This document shows, in pieces, positions 8,910-16,939 of a stretch of DNA of 46,575 nucleotides (the first letter of the stretch is position 1; each line of letters starts with the position of its first letter). The notes beneath the pieces are model-generated. The model did not search any database and was not told where the DNA came from. It saw nothing but the letters and a program-made list of their open reading frames with translations. Origin of the DNA: Pseudomonadales bacterium (GTDB lineage: Bacteria > Pseudomonadota > Gammaproteobacteria > Pseudomonadales > Ketobacteraceae); the NCBI GenBank assembly GCA_020062665.1, contig JAGUVW010000059.1, forward strand, positions 1 to 46,575. The letters run 5' to 3'. The position numbers and the translations under genes are program-made.

Positions 8910-9420
8910 CCTTGGCGGTAGCGGGAATACCCGGACGGATGCCTGAGCCCCGGGGAAGGCTGCCGGGAGTCCGGGAAGGTGGGCCAATGCCCCGGGAGAG
9001 CATACGGAAGCCCCGGATGCCCGAAGGGTTCCCCAGGGAGAGAAACGGCCGGCAGGAGGCCCTGAAGGACGCCGCGAGCCGGCGCGGTTCCTGCTGCCTG
9101 GCCGGACAAAAGTCGGGGTTCGTTTACAGACGGCGAGACGTAAACAATCGGGCAATTGCGCGGGTAGCGCTGTTGAGAGGGTTTTATTCCCCATTCTTCA
9201 TCACTACTAATGAATAGCAATTTTGTTCCATCCCTGTAAAAGTAGTAATGGGGAAAGCAACCTTTGCTCATCATCCCATTGCACTGGAACGTCTGCCGGC
9301 AGTTTGAAAAATGTTCGCTCTTTTCAGTTATTCATTTTGTTGTTGGTAATTGAGTCTAGCCACATTGCGGGTTCGAAGTGGGCAGATCTATCGCTAACTA
9401 ATTGGAATAGTGGGGTCAAC
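8910..9420. other. gene-poor stretch between metW and the PEP-CTERM gene
   Basis: No convincing gene. The metW-proximal half (to about 9075) is very G/C rich and carries several irregular CCCCGG-containing units, for example at 8949-8954, 8992-8997 and 9014-9019. From about 9120 the composition turns clearly AT-richer up to the ATG at 9421, unlike the rest of the window. The boundary of the foreign segment could lie here. I found no tRNA, integrase remnant or clear inverted repeat. Confidence 0.5.
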
Positions 9421-10167
9421 ATGAATACTGTGGAATACAAACTACCAACCTGTGCTGTAAAGCAAAATCTCATGTCCACCGTGACGTCGCTTGCATTCGC
9501 GGCGGTGGTGATGGCCGCGGCGCAACCGGCGCTGGCGGCGCCGGTGCTGGATCAGTCGGTTACCTATCCGGCGAGTGGTGGTATATCGGCCTACTCCATT
9601 TATGAAACGCCAACGAATGAGTATGTGCTTGCGCAAACGTTCACGGCTGGAATTTCCGGCCAGCTCACGGCGGTAGGCCTGGGCCTGTTCGACAAGGCGA
9701 CCGAAAATCTCACCGTCAGTATCCTGGGTACCAGCGGGGGACTTCCTGATCTGGCTGCTGTTCTGGCGTCCGGAAGCCTGACGCCTGCCGCTGTGGACAA
9801 TGATCCGTTTTCCCTGGAGACAGTGGATTTTTCCTCGTACCTGCTCGATGTGGTTGCCGGCGAGATGTACGCGATCATGCTGTCCAGCACGACCCCGTTC
9901 CAACAGGAATACAACTGGACGCGCGGTTCTTTCGACACCTTCACCGGCGATGACCTTTCGCCAGCCGATCCCTATGCCGGCGGTGTGGGCTACTTCAGCA
10001 ACAATGGTGGTTCAACCTGGACGGCACTGACGAACTTCAGCCAGGATTTCAGTTTCCAGACCTTCGTTGATCCAAACCCGGTGCCTGAACCAGGTTCCAT
10101 TGGATTCCTTGTCATGGGTCTGGCGTTCTACCGGTTGTTGTCTTTGCGCCGGCGTGCCAAGGGTTGA
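9421..10167 (+). CDS. PEP-CTERM sorting domain surface protein
   Basis: 248 residues. The ATG at 9421 gives an extended signal peptide, with a hydrophobic core around SLAFAAVVMAAAQPALA ending near residue 40. The C-terminus has the PEP-CTERM sorting signal: VPEPGS (Pro-Glu-Pro at 222-224), a short hydrophobic helix and an Arg-rich tail. The middle resembles the choice-of-anchor R type of beta-rich domain (LAQTFTAG, then QLTAVGLGLFDKA). Such proteins are cleaved and attached by exosortase EpsH/XrtA systems and usually belong to an extracellular matrix or envelope layer. No exosortase is in this window, so it must be encoded elsewhere if the signal is used. A hairpin follows the stop codon. Confidence 0.85.
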   Translation: MNTVEYKLPTCAVKQNLMSTVTSLAFAAVVMAAAQPALAAPVLDQSVTYPASGGISAYSIYETPTNEYVLAQTFTAGISGQLTAVGLGLFDKATENLTVSILGTSGGLPDLAAVLASGSLTPAAVDNDPFSLETVDFSSYLLDVVAGEMYAIMLSSTTPFQQEYNWTRGSFDTFTGDDLSPADPYAGGVGYFSNNGGSTWTALTNFSQDFSFQTFVDPNPVPEPGSIGFLVMGLAFYRLLSLRRRAKG

Positions 10168-10182
10168 AAACAGCAGACGAAG

Positions 10183-10205
10183 AAGCAGCCGTCATGCGGC
10201 TGCTT
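10183..10205 (+). terminator. hairpin, probable terminator after the PEP-CTERM gene
   Basis: A perfect 9-bp stem (AAGCAGCCG at 10183-10191 with CGGCTGCTT at 10197-10205) encloses a 5-base loop. The U-tract is poor (TTTGG). It lies 16 bp after the PEP-CTERM stop and 15 bp before the next ATG, so it either ends that transcript or folds in the leader of the acetyltransferase mRNA. Confidence 0.5.
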
Positions 10206-10219
10206 TGGTAGATTCCACG

Positions 10220-10654
10220 ATGATCAACGTCATCACTTCAATCGACGCCGTAAAGGATTTGCTGCAGCAGTGCGCACTGCCGACAGCCGATATTGCTTCC
10301 CGGCAGCCACCGGTATTCTTCGGTATTCATATCCATGACAGGTTGACGGCCGTCGTGGGTCTGGAGCTGTTCGGAAGCGTTGGGCTGCTGCGGTCGCTCG
10401 CTGTGCTGCCGGAGAGCAGGGGGCAAGGATTGGCCCGCAGGCTGGTGGCTTTTGCCGAGGATTACGCTGCGTCGCGGGGTGTAACATCGCTGTATCTGCT
10501 GACAGAGACAGCCGAAACCTTTTTCCGGAAAATCGGTTATCAACCCGCTGCCCGAAGTGATGCGCCCCAGGACATCAGGGCAACATCCCAGTTCGCCGGG
10601 CTTTGCCCGGCGTCATCGTCGTTCCTGTCCAAGCATTTGGACACGCCCGTTTGA
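10220..10654 (+). CDS. arsN2: ArsN2-like GNAT N-acetyltransferase
   Basis: 144 residues from the ATG at 10220. It is a GNAT fold: the acetyl-CoA loop is in LPESRGQGLARRL, preceded by strand LLRSLAVL. The opening (CALPTADI), VVGLELFG, the segment LYLLTETAETFFRKIGY and the end RATSQFAGLCPASS are the pattern I know from the ArsN2 family. That family is usually found in arsenic-resistance operons, where members acetylate organoarsenicals. No other ars gene is nearby, so a role in arsenic detoxification is inference from family; it could act on another small amine. The ribosome binding site is weak. The 3' end faces the sterol desaturase-like gene 4 bp away. Confidence 0.75.
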   Translation: MINVITSIDAVKDLLQQCALPTADIASRQPPVFFGIHIHDRLTAVVGLELFGSVGLLRSLAVLPESRGQGLARRLVAFAEDYAASRGVTSLYLLTETAETFFRKIGYQPAARSDAPQDIRATSQFAGLCPASSSFLSKHLDTPV

Positions 10655-10658
10655 AGTT

Positions 10659-11474
10659 TCATTGATATTCGCTGCCTGCCTTCCGCGAGCGAAGCAATGG
10701 CCACCACACCTGCACATACCAGGGATCGCCGGGGTCATTGGGAATGCCATAGCGCTGCGGATAGCGATCACGGGCGAAGTGGGCCGTTCCGAACAGCACA
10801 TCCCAGATAAACAGCAGCTGTGCGAAGTTGTGATGAGGCGGTTTGCCATGCTCATCCAGTTCTGCATGATGGGAACGATGCGTGCTGGGCAGTTGAATCA
10901 GTCTTTCCAGCAGCCACGCGAACGGCTTGGCCCATGGTGTTGAATAGAGCATCCTGTCCCAGGCGAAAGCACTGTGTATGGCCACATTCGCACTGCCAAA
11001 AATCAGGTGGCTGATCAGCACGGCTTCACCAAGCCCCAGGTAAACCAGAAATCCTGCGTACCAGATATCGGGCATGAAGAGAAACCAGCGCCAGTTTTCG
11101 CGATAGGCCACGCTGATGCTCATGGCGGTGGCGGTGTGATGGGTGCGATGCATGCGCCACATCCAGGGTAGTGAGTGGCCGAGGCGGTGATACCAGTAAT
11201 GCAAAAAATCGGCGGGAATAATGGCCAGCAATACGGCCTGCCACAACGGCAAATCGGCGAGCGAATCTTGCAGCTGCGGAGCCAGCAGGGCAAGGAGCAC
11301 GCCGGCGCCACCGATCACCACCGGCTTTATCACCAGCACGAACTGGCCAAGGCTGACCAGATCAACCACCAGTTCGTCGGGCTGGCGCCGGATCAGCATA
11401 CGGCCTGCGGCCAGCTCCAGCGCGCCCAACACTATCAACAGACTACTGACCACCAGAACATCCAGATGCGCCAT
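10659..11474 (-). CDS. sterol desaturase / fatty acid hydroxylase family membrane protein
   Basis: 271 residues with several hydrophobic segments. The histidine clusters that bind the di-iron centre of this superfamily are all present: HYWYHRLGH, HRTHH and, further on, HRSHH. The family carries out O2-dependent hydroxylation or desaturation of lipids at the membrane. The lipid substrate cannot be told from sequence. GAAGGGGA upstream of the ATG is a good ribosome binding site. The gene lies 28 bp behind the AraC-family regulator on the same strand, so the regulator may control it. Confidence 0.85.
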   Translation of the reverse strand: MAHLDVLVVSSLLIVLGALELAAGRMLIRRQPDELVVDLVSLGQFVLVIKPVVIGGAGVLLALLAPQLQDSLADLPLWQAVLLAIIPADFLHYWYHRLGHSLPWMWRMHRTHHTATAMSISVAYRENWRWFLFMPDIWYAGFLVYLGLGEAVLISHLIFGSANVAIHSAFAWDRMLYSTPWAKPFAWLLERLIQLPSTHRSHHAELDEHGKPPHHNFAQLLFIWDVLFGTAHFARDRYPQRYGIPNDPGDPWYVQVWWPLLRSRKAGSEYQ

Positions 11475-11502
11475 AACGAATTCCCCTTCAGGATTTGAAG
11501 GC

Positions 11503-12303
11503 TCAGTATTGGCGATCGCAAAGGCGGCTGACTTGAAGGATTTTGTGGTCGTTGGCTTGGGAAGGGTTCAGACCGAACGTACGCAGGCAGATACGTGACA
11601 GATGGGCAGAATCGGCAAATCCGGCCGCGTGTGCCAGTTCGGTGGCAGGTCTGGCGTCACTGAGGGATTCCATGGCACGACGCAACTTGTACCACAGAAT
11701 GAGTTTGCGCAGCGGGATGCCGATGCATTGCTGCAGCCAATGGGAGCAATGTGCCTGACTGCTGGGATAGCGCTGGCGGAACTGCTGCCAGATCTGTTCG
11801 GCGGTGGCGCCGTTTTCCACATTGGCATCCACCAGAGCGAGCAGGTATTCCAGGCGCGGATTGGGTTTGATGTGCGGTTGCAGATGTTGATCCAGCAGGC
11901 GCTCGATCCAGGTGTCGAATCCCTGCTGATCGGACACGCTGTCCAGTGCCGTGCGGTGTTCTGTCGTCAACGCAAACTGCTTCAAGCCCAGAGCGTCCGA
12001 CCGTGCCCAGTGCAACAGCCGCCCGTAGGCGGGATGCGCGGGCTCAACCGTGATGCTTCGGTGAGGTTGCACGCTGACAAAACGCCGCCGGACTTCCGGC
12101 GCAAACAGCCAGGTGTGCGCCGATGCCGCGGGCAATCCTTCGACGTCCAATTCAAGCGGCTGGTCTTCGGCTACCAGCAATGTCATGCCCGGTCGCTGAT
12201 TGAATCTATTGGGCAGCGAACGGGCTCTGACAATGAAGCAGTGCCTGCCGAGAATCAGATGATTGGGCGCAGTGATCGTCTGGGCTTGCATTGACAATGG
12301 CAT
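11503..12303 (-). CDS. AraC-family transcriptional regulator
   Basis: 266 residues. The C-terminal 100 residues hold a double HTH of the AraC/XylS type: CIGIPLRKLILWYKLRRAM followed by ELAHAAGFADSAHLSRICLRTFGLNPS. The N-terminal part has the beta-rich, cupin-like character of AraC sensor domains but no ligand that I can name. A second start 13 bp inside (Met at 12290) is possible. Immediately downstream is the sterol desaturase-like gene; upstream by 34 bp is the VWA protein gene. Its targets are unknown; the neighbouring hydroxylase is the simplest guess. Confidence 0.85.
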   Translation of the reverse strand: MPLSMQAQTITAPNHLILGRHCFIVRARSLPNRFNQRPGMTLLVAEDQPLELDVEGLPAASAHTWLFAPEVRRRFVSVQPHRSITVEPAHPAYGRLLHWARSDALGLKQFALTTEHRTALDSVSDQQGFDTWIERLLDQHLQPHIKPNPRLEYLLALVDANVENGATAEQIWQQFRQRYPSSQAHCSHWLQQCIGIPLRKLILWYKLRRAMESLSDARPATELAHAAGFADSAHLSRICLRTFGLNPSQANDHKILQVSRLCDRQY

Positions 12304-12337
12304 GACTCACTTGAGCATCAGATGATGTCGTCCTGAT

Positions 12338-14257
12338 CTAGCGTAACTGCACCGTGGTCGTGGTTCCTGCTTCAACGGTTGCCGGCAGTTCCTGATTTCC
12401 CGCACGAATCCGGTATTGTCCTGGCGGTAATTCCACTGCGTCGCCGCCGGGTGTGCCGGATGCCACGGCCGTGCCTTCGGCGTTCAGCACCATGAAGTTG
12501 GTTTGCAGGGATTCTGTCAGCGCCTTCTGCAGTTGCGTTGCATCCTGGGCGTCGAAATAGGCGCCGCCGCCGGCGGCCGCCCAGTCAGAAAACTGTTGCT
12601 TCAAGGCGTATTCGCCAATGGCAAAGCCGACGATATTCACGCGCACGTCGAGGCCCGCTGCCCGCAGCTGTTTGATCGCTGCCGCCGGATCGCCGTCGCA
12701 GGTTTCCTCGCCATCGGTAAGCAGGATCACCAGCTTCGGTCCCTGAATCGCCTGCAGATCCTGCGCGACCTGTTGCAGGGAATCGGCGATGGGCGTGCGC
12801 GCCAGATTTTTGGCTTCCAACTTGTTGATGGTTTGGGTGATGGCTGCATTACGGGCCGGGGCAGGCGGCAATAGCAGTTCGGTGTCGCAGGCGTCGGCCT
12901 TGCGGTGGCCAAACACGCGCAGCGCGAATTGTTGGTTGGAGTTTTTCAGCGTGCCCAGCAGCTGGTTGAGAGTGGTTTTGGCGATGTCGATGCGGCGTTT
13001 GCCGTCCAGCTTCTGCAGCATGCTGCCCGAGGCATCCAGCACCACTTCCACCACGCCATAGGCCGGCGCAGTGTTGCTGCCCGCAGCGGCTTGCACCTGC
13101 AGTTTGCCCGGCGTGTTGGCGGGTGTGACGGTGAGTGATGTGCGGGCCAGGGATTGATTGCTTTGCGCGGTCAGATAGTGAATGTCGTAGGTGCCGGGCT
13201 GTTTCGGCACTTCCACCGTGACAGGATTGCCGCGCGCGGTGTAGCCGTAATGGACAAACTCTGCCGGTTTGCCGGGCGTTGTGATGGCGATGTAATCCCG
13301 CGGATTGTTGGGGCCGCTCCAGCGCACCTGGATCAGGCTGCGCGCCACGGCGCTGGCAGGGCCGTCGACGCTGGCGGTGACGGCTTCGATGGTCAGCGGT
13401 GCCCGTGCCAGCACGCGACTGGCGTCTGCGGTCAGATACCGCACTTCATATTCGCCAGGGACGTCTGGCAGTTGCAGTTGCAGTGGGTTGCCTTTGTCCA
13501 GATAGGTGTACTGCGCGTATTCGCGCTCGCCGCTGCCGGCTTTCACCACGGTGATGTATTCGCGCGGGTTGGCGGGGCCGCTCCACTGCACCGACAGCTG
13601 CTGGCCGATGCGTGCCGGTGAAGTGAATTGCACGCTGGCGCTGGTGTCGCTGATGGTGATGGCGGTGCGCCCCAGGGTTTTGTAGCCGCGACCGCTCAGA
13701 TAGCGGATTTCGTAGTCGCCGGGTTGGGTGGGGGCTGTGATGGTAAGTGGGCTGCCTTTGCTGGTGTAGGTGTAGGCGTCGTAGTTGCCCTCAGCGCTGT
13801 CCGCGGGCACCAGGGTGATGAAATCCCGCGGATGGTTGGGGCCTTGCCACTCGATGCTGATGGTTGAGGCGATGGCGGCGGAAGCAGGTGCTGTCACGCT
13901 GGCGCTCACCGCCACCACTTTCAGTGTGTGACGGGCGCGGGTGGCGTAGGGGCTTTCGGCAGCCAGCCAGCGGATTTCATAGTCACCCGGTTCCAGCGGC
14001 GCAAACAGTTCGACGCTGTTGCCTTTGCTGGTGTAGGCGTAGGTGTCGTAGTGGCCTTCGGCAGCGGAGGCGGAAACGATGGTGACGAAGTCGCGGGGAT
14101 TGTCGACGCCATCGAGGGTGATGGTGAGCGGGCTGTCGGCATTGGCCTGTGCAGGTGCGGATAACGTGGCTGCAAATGTGGGGTGCTGCAGCAGGACAAG
14201 TGTCAGCAACAGCAGCAGGGCCAGCGGAAAGGTGAGGGTGCGATGGGCGTGTGCCAT
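12338..14257 (-). CDS. exported VWA-domain protein with four N-terminal repeats
   Basis: 639 residues with a signal peptide (residues 1-29). Four repeats of about 85-90 residues follow (roughly 31-117, 118-207, 208-293 and 294-380). Each has a core such as GPNHPRDFITLV, a YTSKG-like turn, a PGDYEIRYL strand and a LARTSLTV-type end. A von Willebrand A domain occupies about 395-575 with a complete metal site: DASGS, the Thr of RTPIADSL and the Asp of LLTDGEE. The C-terminal 60 residues are beta-rich. VWA domains with an intact metal site bind protein ligands. The repeats look like a small beta-sandwich family probably used for surface or matrix contact; this is inference. A terminator for katG lies just upstream of its ATG. 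Confidence 0.85.
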   Translation of the reverse strand: MAHAHRTLTFPLALLLLLTLVLLQHPTFAATLSAPAQANADSPLTITLDGVDNPRDFVTIVSASAAEGHYDTYAYTSKGNSVELFAPLEPGDYEIRWLAAESPYATRARHTLKVVAVSASVTAPASAAIASTISIEWQGPNHPRDFITLVPADSAEGNYDAYTYTSKGSPLTITAPTQPGDYEIRYLSGRGYKTLGRTAITISDTSASVQFTSPARIGQQLSVQWSGPANPREYITVVKAGSGEREYAQYTYLDKGNPLQLQLPDVPGEYEVRYLTADASRVLARAPLTIEAVTASVDGPASAVARSLIQVRWSGPNNPRDYIAITTPGKPAEFVHYGYTARGNPVTVEVPKQPGTYDIHYLTAQSNQSLARTSLTVTPANTPGKLQVQAAAGSNTAPAYGVVEVVLDASGSMLQKLDGKRRIDIAKTTLNQLLGTLKNSNQQFALRVFGHRKADACDTELLLPPAPARNAAITQTINKLEAKNLARTPIADSLQQVAQDLQAIQGPKLVILLTDGEETCDGDPAAAIKQLRAAGLDVRVNIVGFAIGEYALKQQFSDWAAAGGGAYFDAQDATQLQKALTESLQTNFMVLNAEGTAVASGTPGGDAVELPPGQYRIRAGNQELPATVEAGTTTTVQLR

Positions 14258-14270
14258 GAAAAATCCTTCT

Positions 14271-14307
14271 GAAAGAAAAACGGCGCTGCCCCGAAGGATA
14301 GCGCCGT
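14271..14307 (-). terminator. rho-independent terminator after katG
   Basis: Read on the minus strand, a perfect 8-bp stem (ACGGCGCT at 14300-14307 with AGCGCCGT at 14280-14287) is followed by a T-rich run (TTTTTCTTTC). It lies about 40 bp after the katG stop and ends just before the VWA gene. Confidence 0.8.
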
Positions 14308-14348
14308 GTTTCTTACCTTGTCGACATCACTTTACATCGAGATCTACA

Positions 14349-16571
14349 TCAACGCTTCACGTCGAAGCGATCCGCCATCATCACTTTGTTCCACGCCAGC
14401 ACGAAATCATCCACGAATTTCTGCTTCGAATCGCTGGAGGCATAGAATTCAGCAATCGCGCGCAGTTCGGAATTGGAACCGAACACCAGATCCACGGGTG
14501 TGGCGATCCATTTCACCTTGCCGGTGGCACGGTCACTGCCTTCGTACAGGCCGGCTGTCTTCGATTTTTTCCACACAGTGGACATATCCACCAGATTGAC
14601 GAAGAAGTCGTTGCTCAGTTTGCCGGGTTGAGTGGTGAACACGCCATGTTTGCTGCCATCGGCGTTGGCACCCAGCACCCGCAGGCCGCCGACCAGCGCG
14701 GTCATTTCCGGTACGCTCAGATCCAGCAGCGCGGCGCGTTCAACCAGGGCTGCGGCGGGCGGACGCGGATAACCCGCCTGCAGGTAGTTGCGGAAACCAT
14801 CCGCTTTCGGCTCCAGCAGTGCGAAGGATTCCACGTCGGTCATGTCCTGGGTGGCATCGGTGCGGCCGGGCGTGAACGGTACTGTCACCTTGTAGCCGGC
14901 ATCTGCAGCCGCTTTTTCGATGGCAGCGGCGCCGCCCAGCACGATCACGTCCGCCAGAGACACCTGGGTCTTGCCGTTTTTCTTGTTGAAGTCCTGCTGG
15001 ATTTTTTCCAGTTTGCCGAGCACTTTCGCCAGCGTTTTCGGCTGGTTCACGGCCCAGTCTTTCTGCGGTGCCAGCCGGATGCGCGCGCCATTGGCACCAC
15101 CGCGCATGTCGGTTTCACGGAATGTGGAAGCGGATGCCCAGGCAGTGCGCACCAGTTCGGCAACGCTGAGACCGGATTTCAGAATCTCGGACTTGAGCGC
15201 GGCCACGTCGCTGGCGCTAATCGGATGGGAGGTGGCCTTGGGCACCGGATCCTGCCAGATGTAGGTTTCCTGCGGCAGCCAGTTACCGAGATAGCGCGAG
15301 GTCGGCCCCATGTCGCGGTGCGTGAGCTTGAACCAGGCGCGCGCGAAAGCATCTTCGAATTCCTTGGGATTCTTCAGCCAATTTTCGGTGATCTTGCGGT
15401 AGGCCGGATCTTCTTTCAGGGAGAGATCGGTGGTGAGCATGAACGGCACGTGGCGCTTGTTGGGATCGTGTGCGTCGGGCACCATGCCGGCGCCTTTGCC
15501 ATCTTTCGGAATCCACTGCTTGGCACCAGCGGGGCTGGCGGAAAGTTCCCACTCGAAGCCGTACAGGTTTTGCAGGAAATTATGCGTCCACTGCACGGGG
15601 TTGATGGTCCAGGCGCCTTCAAGGCCGCTGGTGACCGTGTCGGCGCCTTTGCCAGTGCCGCATTTGTTCGACCAGCCCAGGCCCTGTTCTTCCAGTGACG
15701 CTGCTTCGGGATCGGCACCCACGCAATCCTTGGGTTTGTGCGCGCCGTGTGCTTTGCCGAAGGTGTGGCCACCGGCAATCAGCGCTGCGGTTTCTTCGTC
15801 GTTCATGCCCATGCGCCCGAACGCCATGCGAATGTCACGGGCCGCTGCGATGGGATCGGGTTTGCCGCCGGGGCCTTCGGGATTCACGTAAATCAGGCCC
15901 ATCTCGGTGGCGCCGAACGGGCCGTGCAGTTTGCCCTGTTCGTCGCGGCGTTGGTTGGTGAGCCACTGGCCTTCGGGGCCCCAGTTCACGTCTTCGGGAA
16001 TCCACTCATCGGCACGGCCGAATGCGAAACCAGAAATCTTGAAACCCATGTCTTCCATCGCCACGGTGCCGGCGAGCACCATCAGATCGGCCCACGACAG
16101 TGCGTTGCCGTATTTCTGCTTGATCGGCAGCAGCAGGCGGCGCGCTTTGTCGAGACTGGCGTTGTCGGGCCAGGCGTTGAGCGGAGCAAAGCGTTGCATG
16201 CCGCCATCAGCGCCACCGCGACCATCGATGGTGCGATAGGTGCCGGCGGCGTGCCACGACATGCGGATGAAGAACGGGCCGTAGTGACCGTAATCGGCAG
16301 GCCACCAGTCCTGCGACGTTTTCATGAGTGTGGAAAGATCTTTTTTCAGTGCATCGACGTCGAGCGTTTTCACCGCGTCGGCATAGTTGAAACTGGCGCC
16401 CATGGGATCGGCGGTTGCGCTGGCATCACGCAGCGGTTCCAGTGCCAGGCGATTGGGCCACCAGTAGTCGTTGTCGGGAGTGTTGGGCATGTTGGCGAAG
16501 GAAGACCCTGATCCGATGGCGCACAATGCGGCCACGGCGACGGCTTTCCTTAGCGTGGTTGGCTGTCTCAT
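14349..16571 (-). CDS. katG: periplasmic catalase-peroxidase
   Basis: 740 residues, normal for KatG. The distal heme pocket is intact (Arg103, Trp106, His107 in IRMSWHAAG), as is the proximal histidine (His269 in [10 protein letters not shown]). The Trp106-Tyr228-Met254 set that forms the covalent adduct needed for catalase activity is present (Tyr in GLIYVNPEG). The enzyme removes hydrogen peroxide by dismutation or peroxidation. Unusually for a katG, the first 26 residues form a signal peptide (hydrophobic core [17 protein letters not shown]), so this is the secreted, KatP-like type acting in the periplasm. It has its own terminator. The upstream region carries a widely spaced inverted repeat. 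There is no regulator next to it. Confidence 0.95.
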   Translation of the reverse strand: MRQPTTLRKAVAVAALCAIGSGSSFANMPNTPDNDYWWPNRLALEPLRDASATADPMGASFNYADAVKTLDVDALKKDLSTLMKTSQDWWPADYGHYGPFFIRMSWHAAGTYRTIDGRGGADGGMQRFAPLNAWPDNASLDKARRLLLPIKQKYGNALSWADLMVLAGTVAMEDMGFKISGFAFGRADEWIPEDVNWGPEGQWLTNQRRDEQGKLHGPFGATEMGLIYVNPEGPGGKPDPIAAARDIRMAFGRMGMNDEETAALIAGGHTFGKAHGAHKPKDCVGADPEAASLEEQGLGWSNKCGTGKGADTVTSGLEGAWTINPVQWTHNFLQNLYGFEWELSASPAGAKQWIPKDGKGAGMVPDAHDPNKRHVPFMLTTDLSLKEDPAYRKITENWLKNPKEFEDAFARAWFKLTHRDMGPTSRYLGNWLPQETYIWQDPVPKATSHPISASDVAALKSEILKSGLSVAELVRTAWASASTFRETDMRGGANGARIRLAPQKDWAVNQPKTLAKVLGKLEKIQQDFNKKNGKTQVSLADVIVLGGAAAIEKAAADAGYKVTVPFTPGRTDATQDMTDVESFALLEPKADGFRNYLQAGYPRPPAAALVERAALLDLSVPEMTALVGGLRVLGANADGSKHGVFTTQPGKLSNDFFVNLVDMSTVWKKSKTAGLYEGSDRATGKVKWIATPVDLVFGSNSELRAIAEFYASSDSKQKFVDDFVLAWNKVMMADRFDVKR

Positions 16572-16612
16572 GTTATTGGTATCCTCTGAGATGATTGTCT
16601 GTTGGACTTCTC

Positions 16613-16683
16613 TCCGGAAGCATCTGGCCGCAAAAAAATCAGTCGGCTACTGCGTGTGCAACTCAAGGTGCGTTGCTTCCGGA
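16613..16683. promoter_or_regulatory. 10-bp inverted repeat upstream of katG, possible regulator site
   Basis: TCCGGAAGCA (16613-16622) is repeated in inverted form as TGCTTCCGGA (16674-16683), with 51 bp between the halves. The right half contains the palindrome TTCCGGAA. It lies 42-112 bp upstream of the katG ATG, inside the likely leader or promoter. I cannot match it to OxyR, Fur or PerR consensus with confidence. Confidence 0.35.
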
Positions 16684-16867
16684 ATCGAGGATAGGAGTGA
16701 TGGCGCGTGGGAGTACAATTTATATTTATTAAATTAGCGATTGGAATTCTTAATGGCGGCCGATGACGGATTTGCGGTCAGCGCAAAGAGTACAGATGTG
16801 GTCGTGGTTGGATGTTGATCGATGATGATGTGAAGGTGGTGCTTCAGGGCGGTTGGGAAAGTGCGCT

Positions 16868-16888
16868 GCTGGCGCAAAAAGCGCCAGC
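16868..16888 (-). terminator. hairpin, probable terminator of the giant surface-protein operon
   Basis: A perfect 8-bp stem, GCTGGCGC (16868-16875) with GCGCCAGC (16881-16888), encloses a five-base loop. It lies 51 bp after the stop codon on the minus strand. The following T-run is short (ACTTTCCC), so termination efficiency is uncertain. Confidence 0.5.
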
Positions 16889-16939
16889 GTATGCGCGGGG
16901 TTGCGAGAACGAAAAATCAATTGTTTGTGTGCAGGATGA

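Larger units (their letters stand above)
16572..16939. other. intergenic region upstream of katG and downstream of the giant surface-protein gene
   Basis: 368 bp without a credible gene. An AT-rich patch at about 16718-16740, read on the minus strand, contains a TATAAA-like -10 about 150 bp before katG and could be its promoter. A perfect inverted repeat (16613-16622 and 16674-16683) and a hairpin (16868-16888) are listed separately. The rest shows nothing recognisable. Confidence 0.5.

Noticed and set aside
8785-9003. N-terminal extension of metW to an upstream start
   Set aside because: The extra residues do not resemble MetW; the ATG at 8784 has a good ribosome binding site and matches the family start.
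9370-9377. GGTTCGAA resembling a tRNA T-arm near the left edge of the accessory region
   Set aside because: No acceptor, D or anticodon stem can be built around it, so it is not a tRNA or a tRNA attachment site.
9223-9420. Possible sigma-54 (GG-N10-GC) promoter before the PEP-CTERM gene, as known for some exosortase systems
   Set aside because: Every candidate I tried had the wrong spacing between GG and GC.
14079-15698. 539-codon plus-strand open frame opposite katG
   Set aside because: The opposite strand is an intact catalase-peroxidase with every catalytic residue; this frame has no recognisable features.
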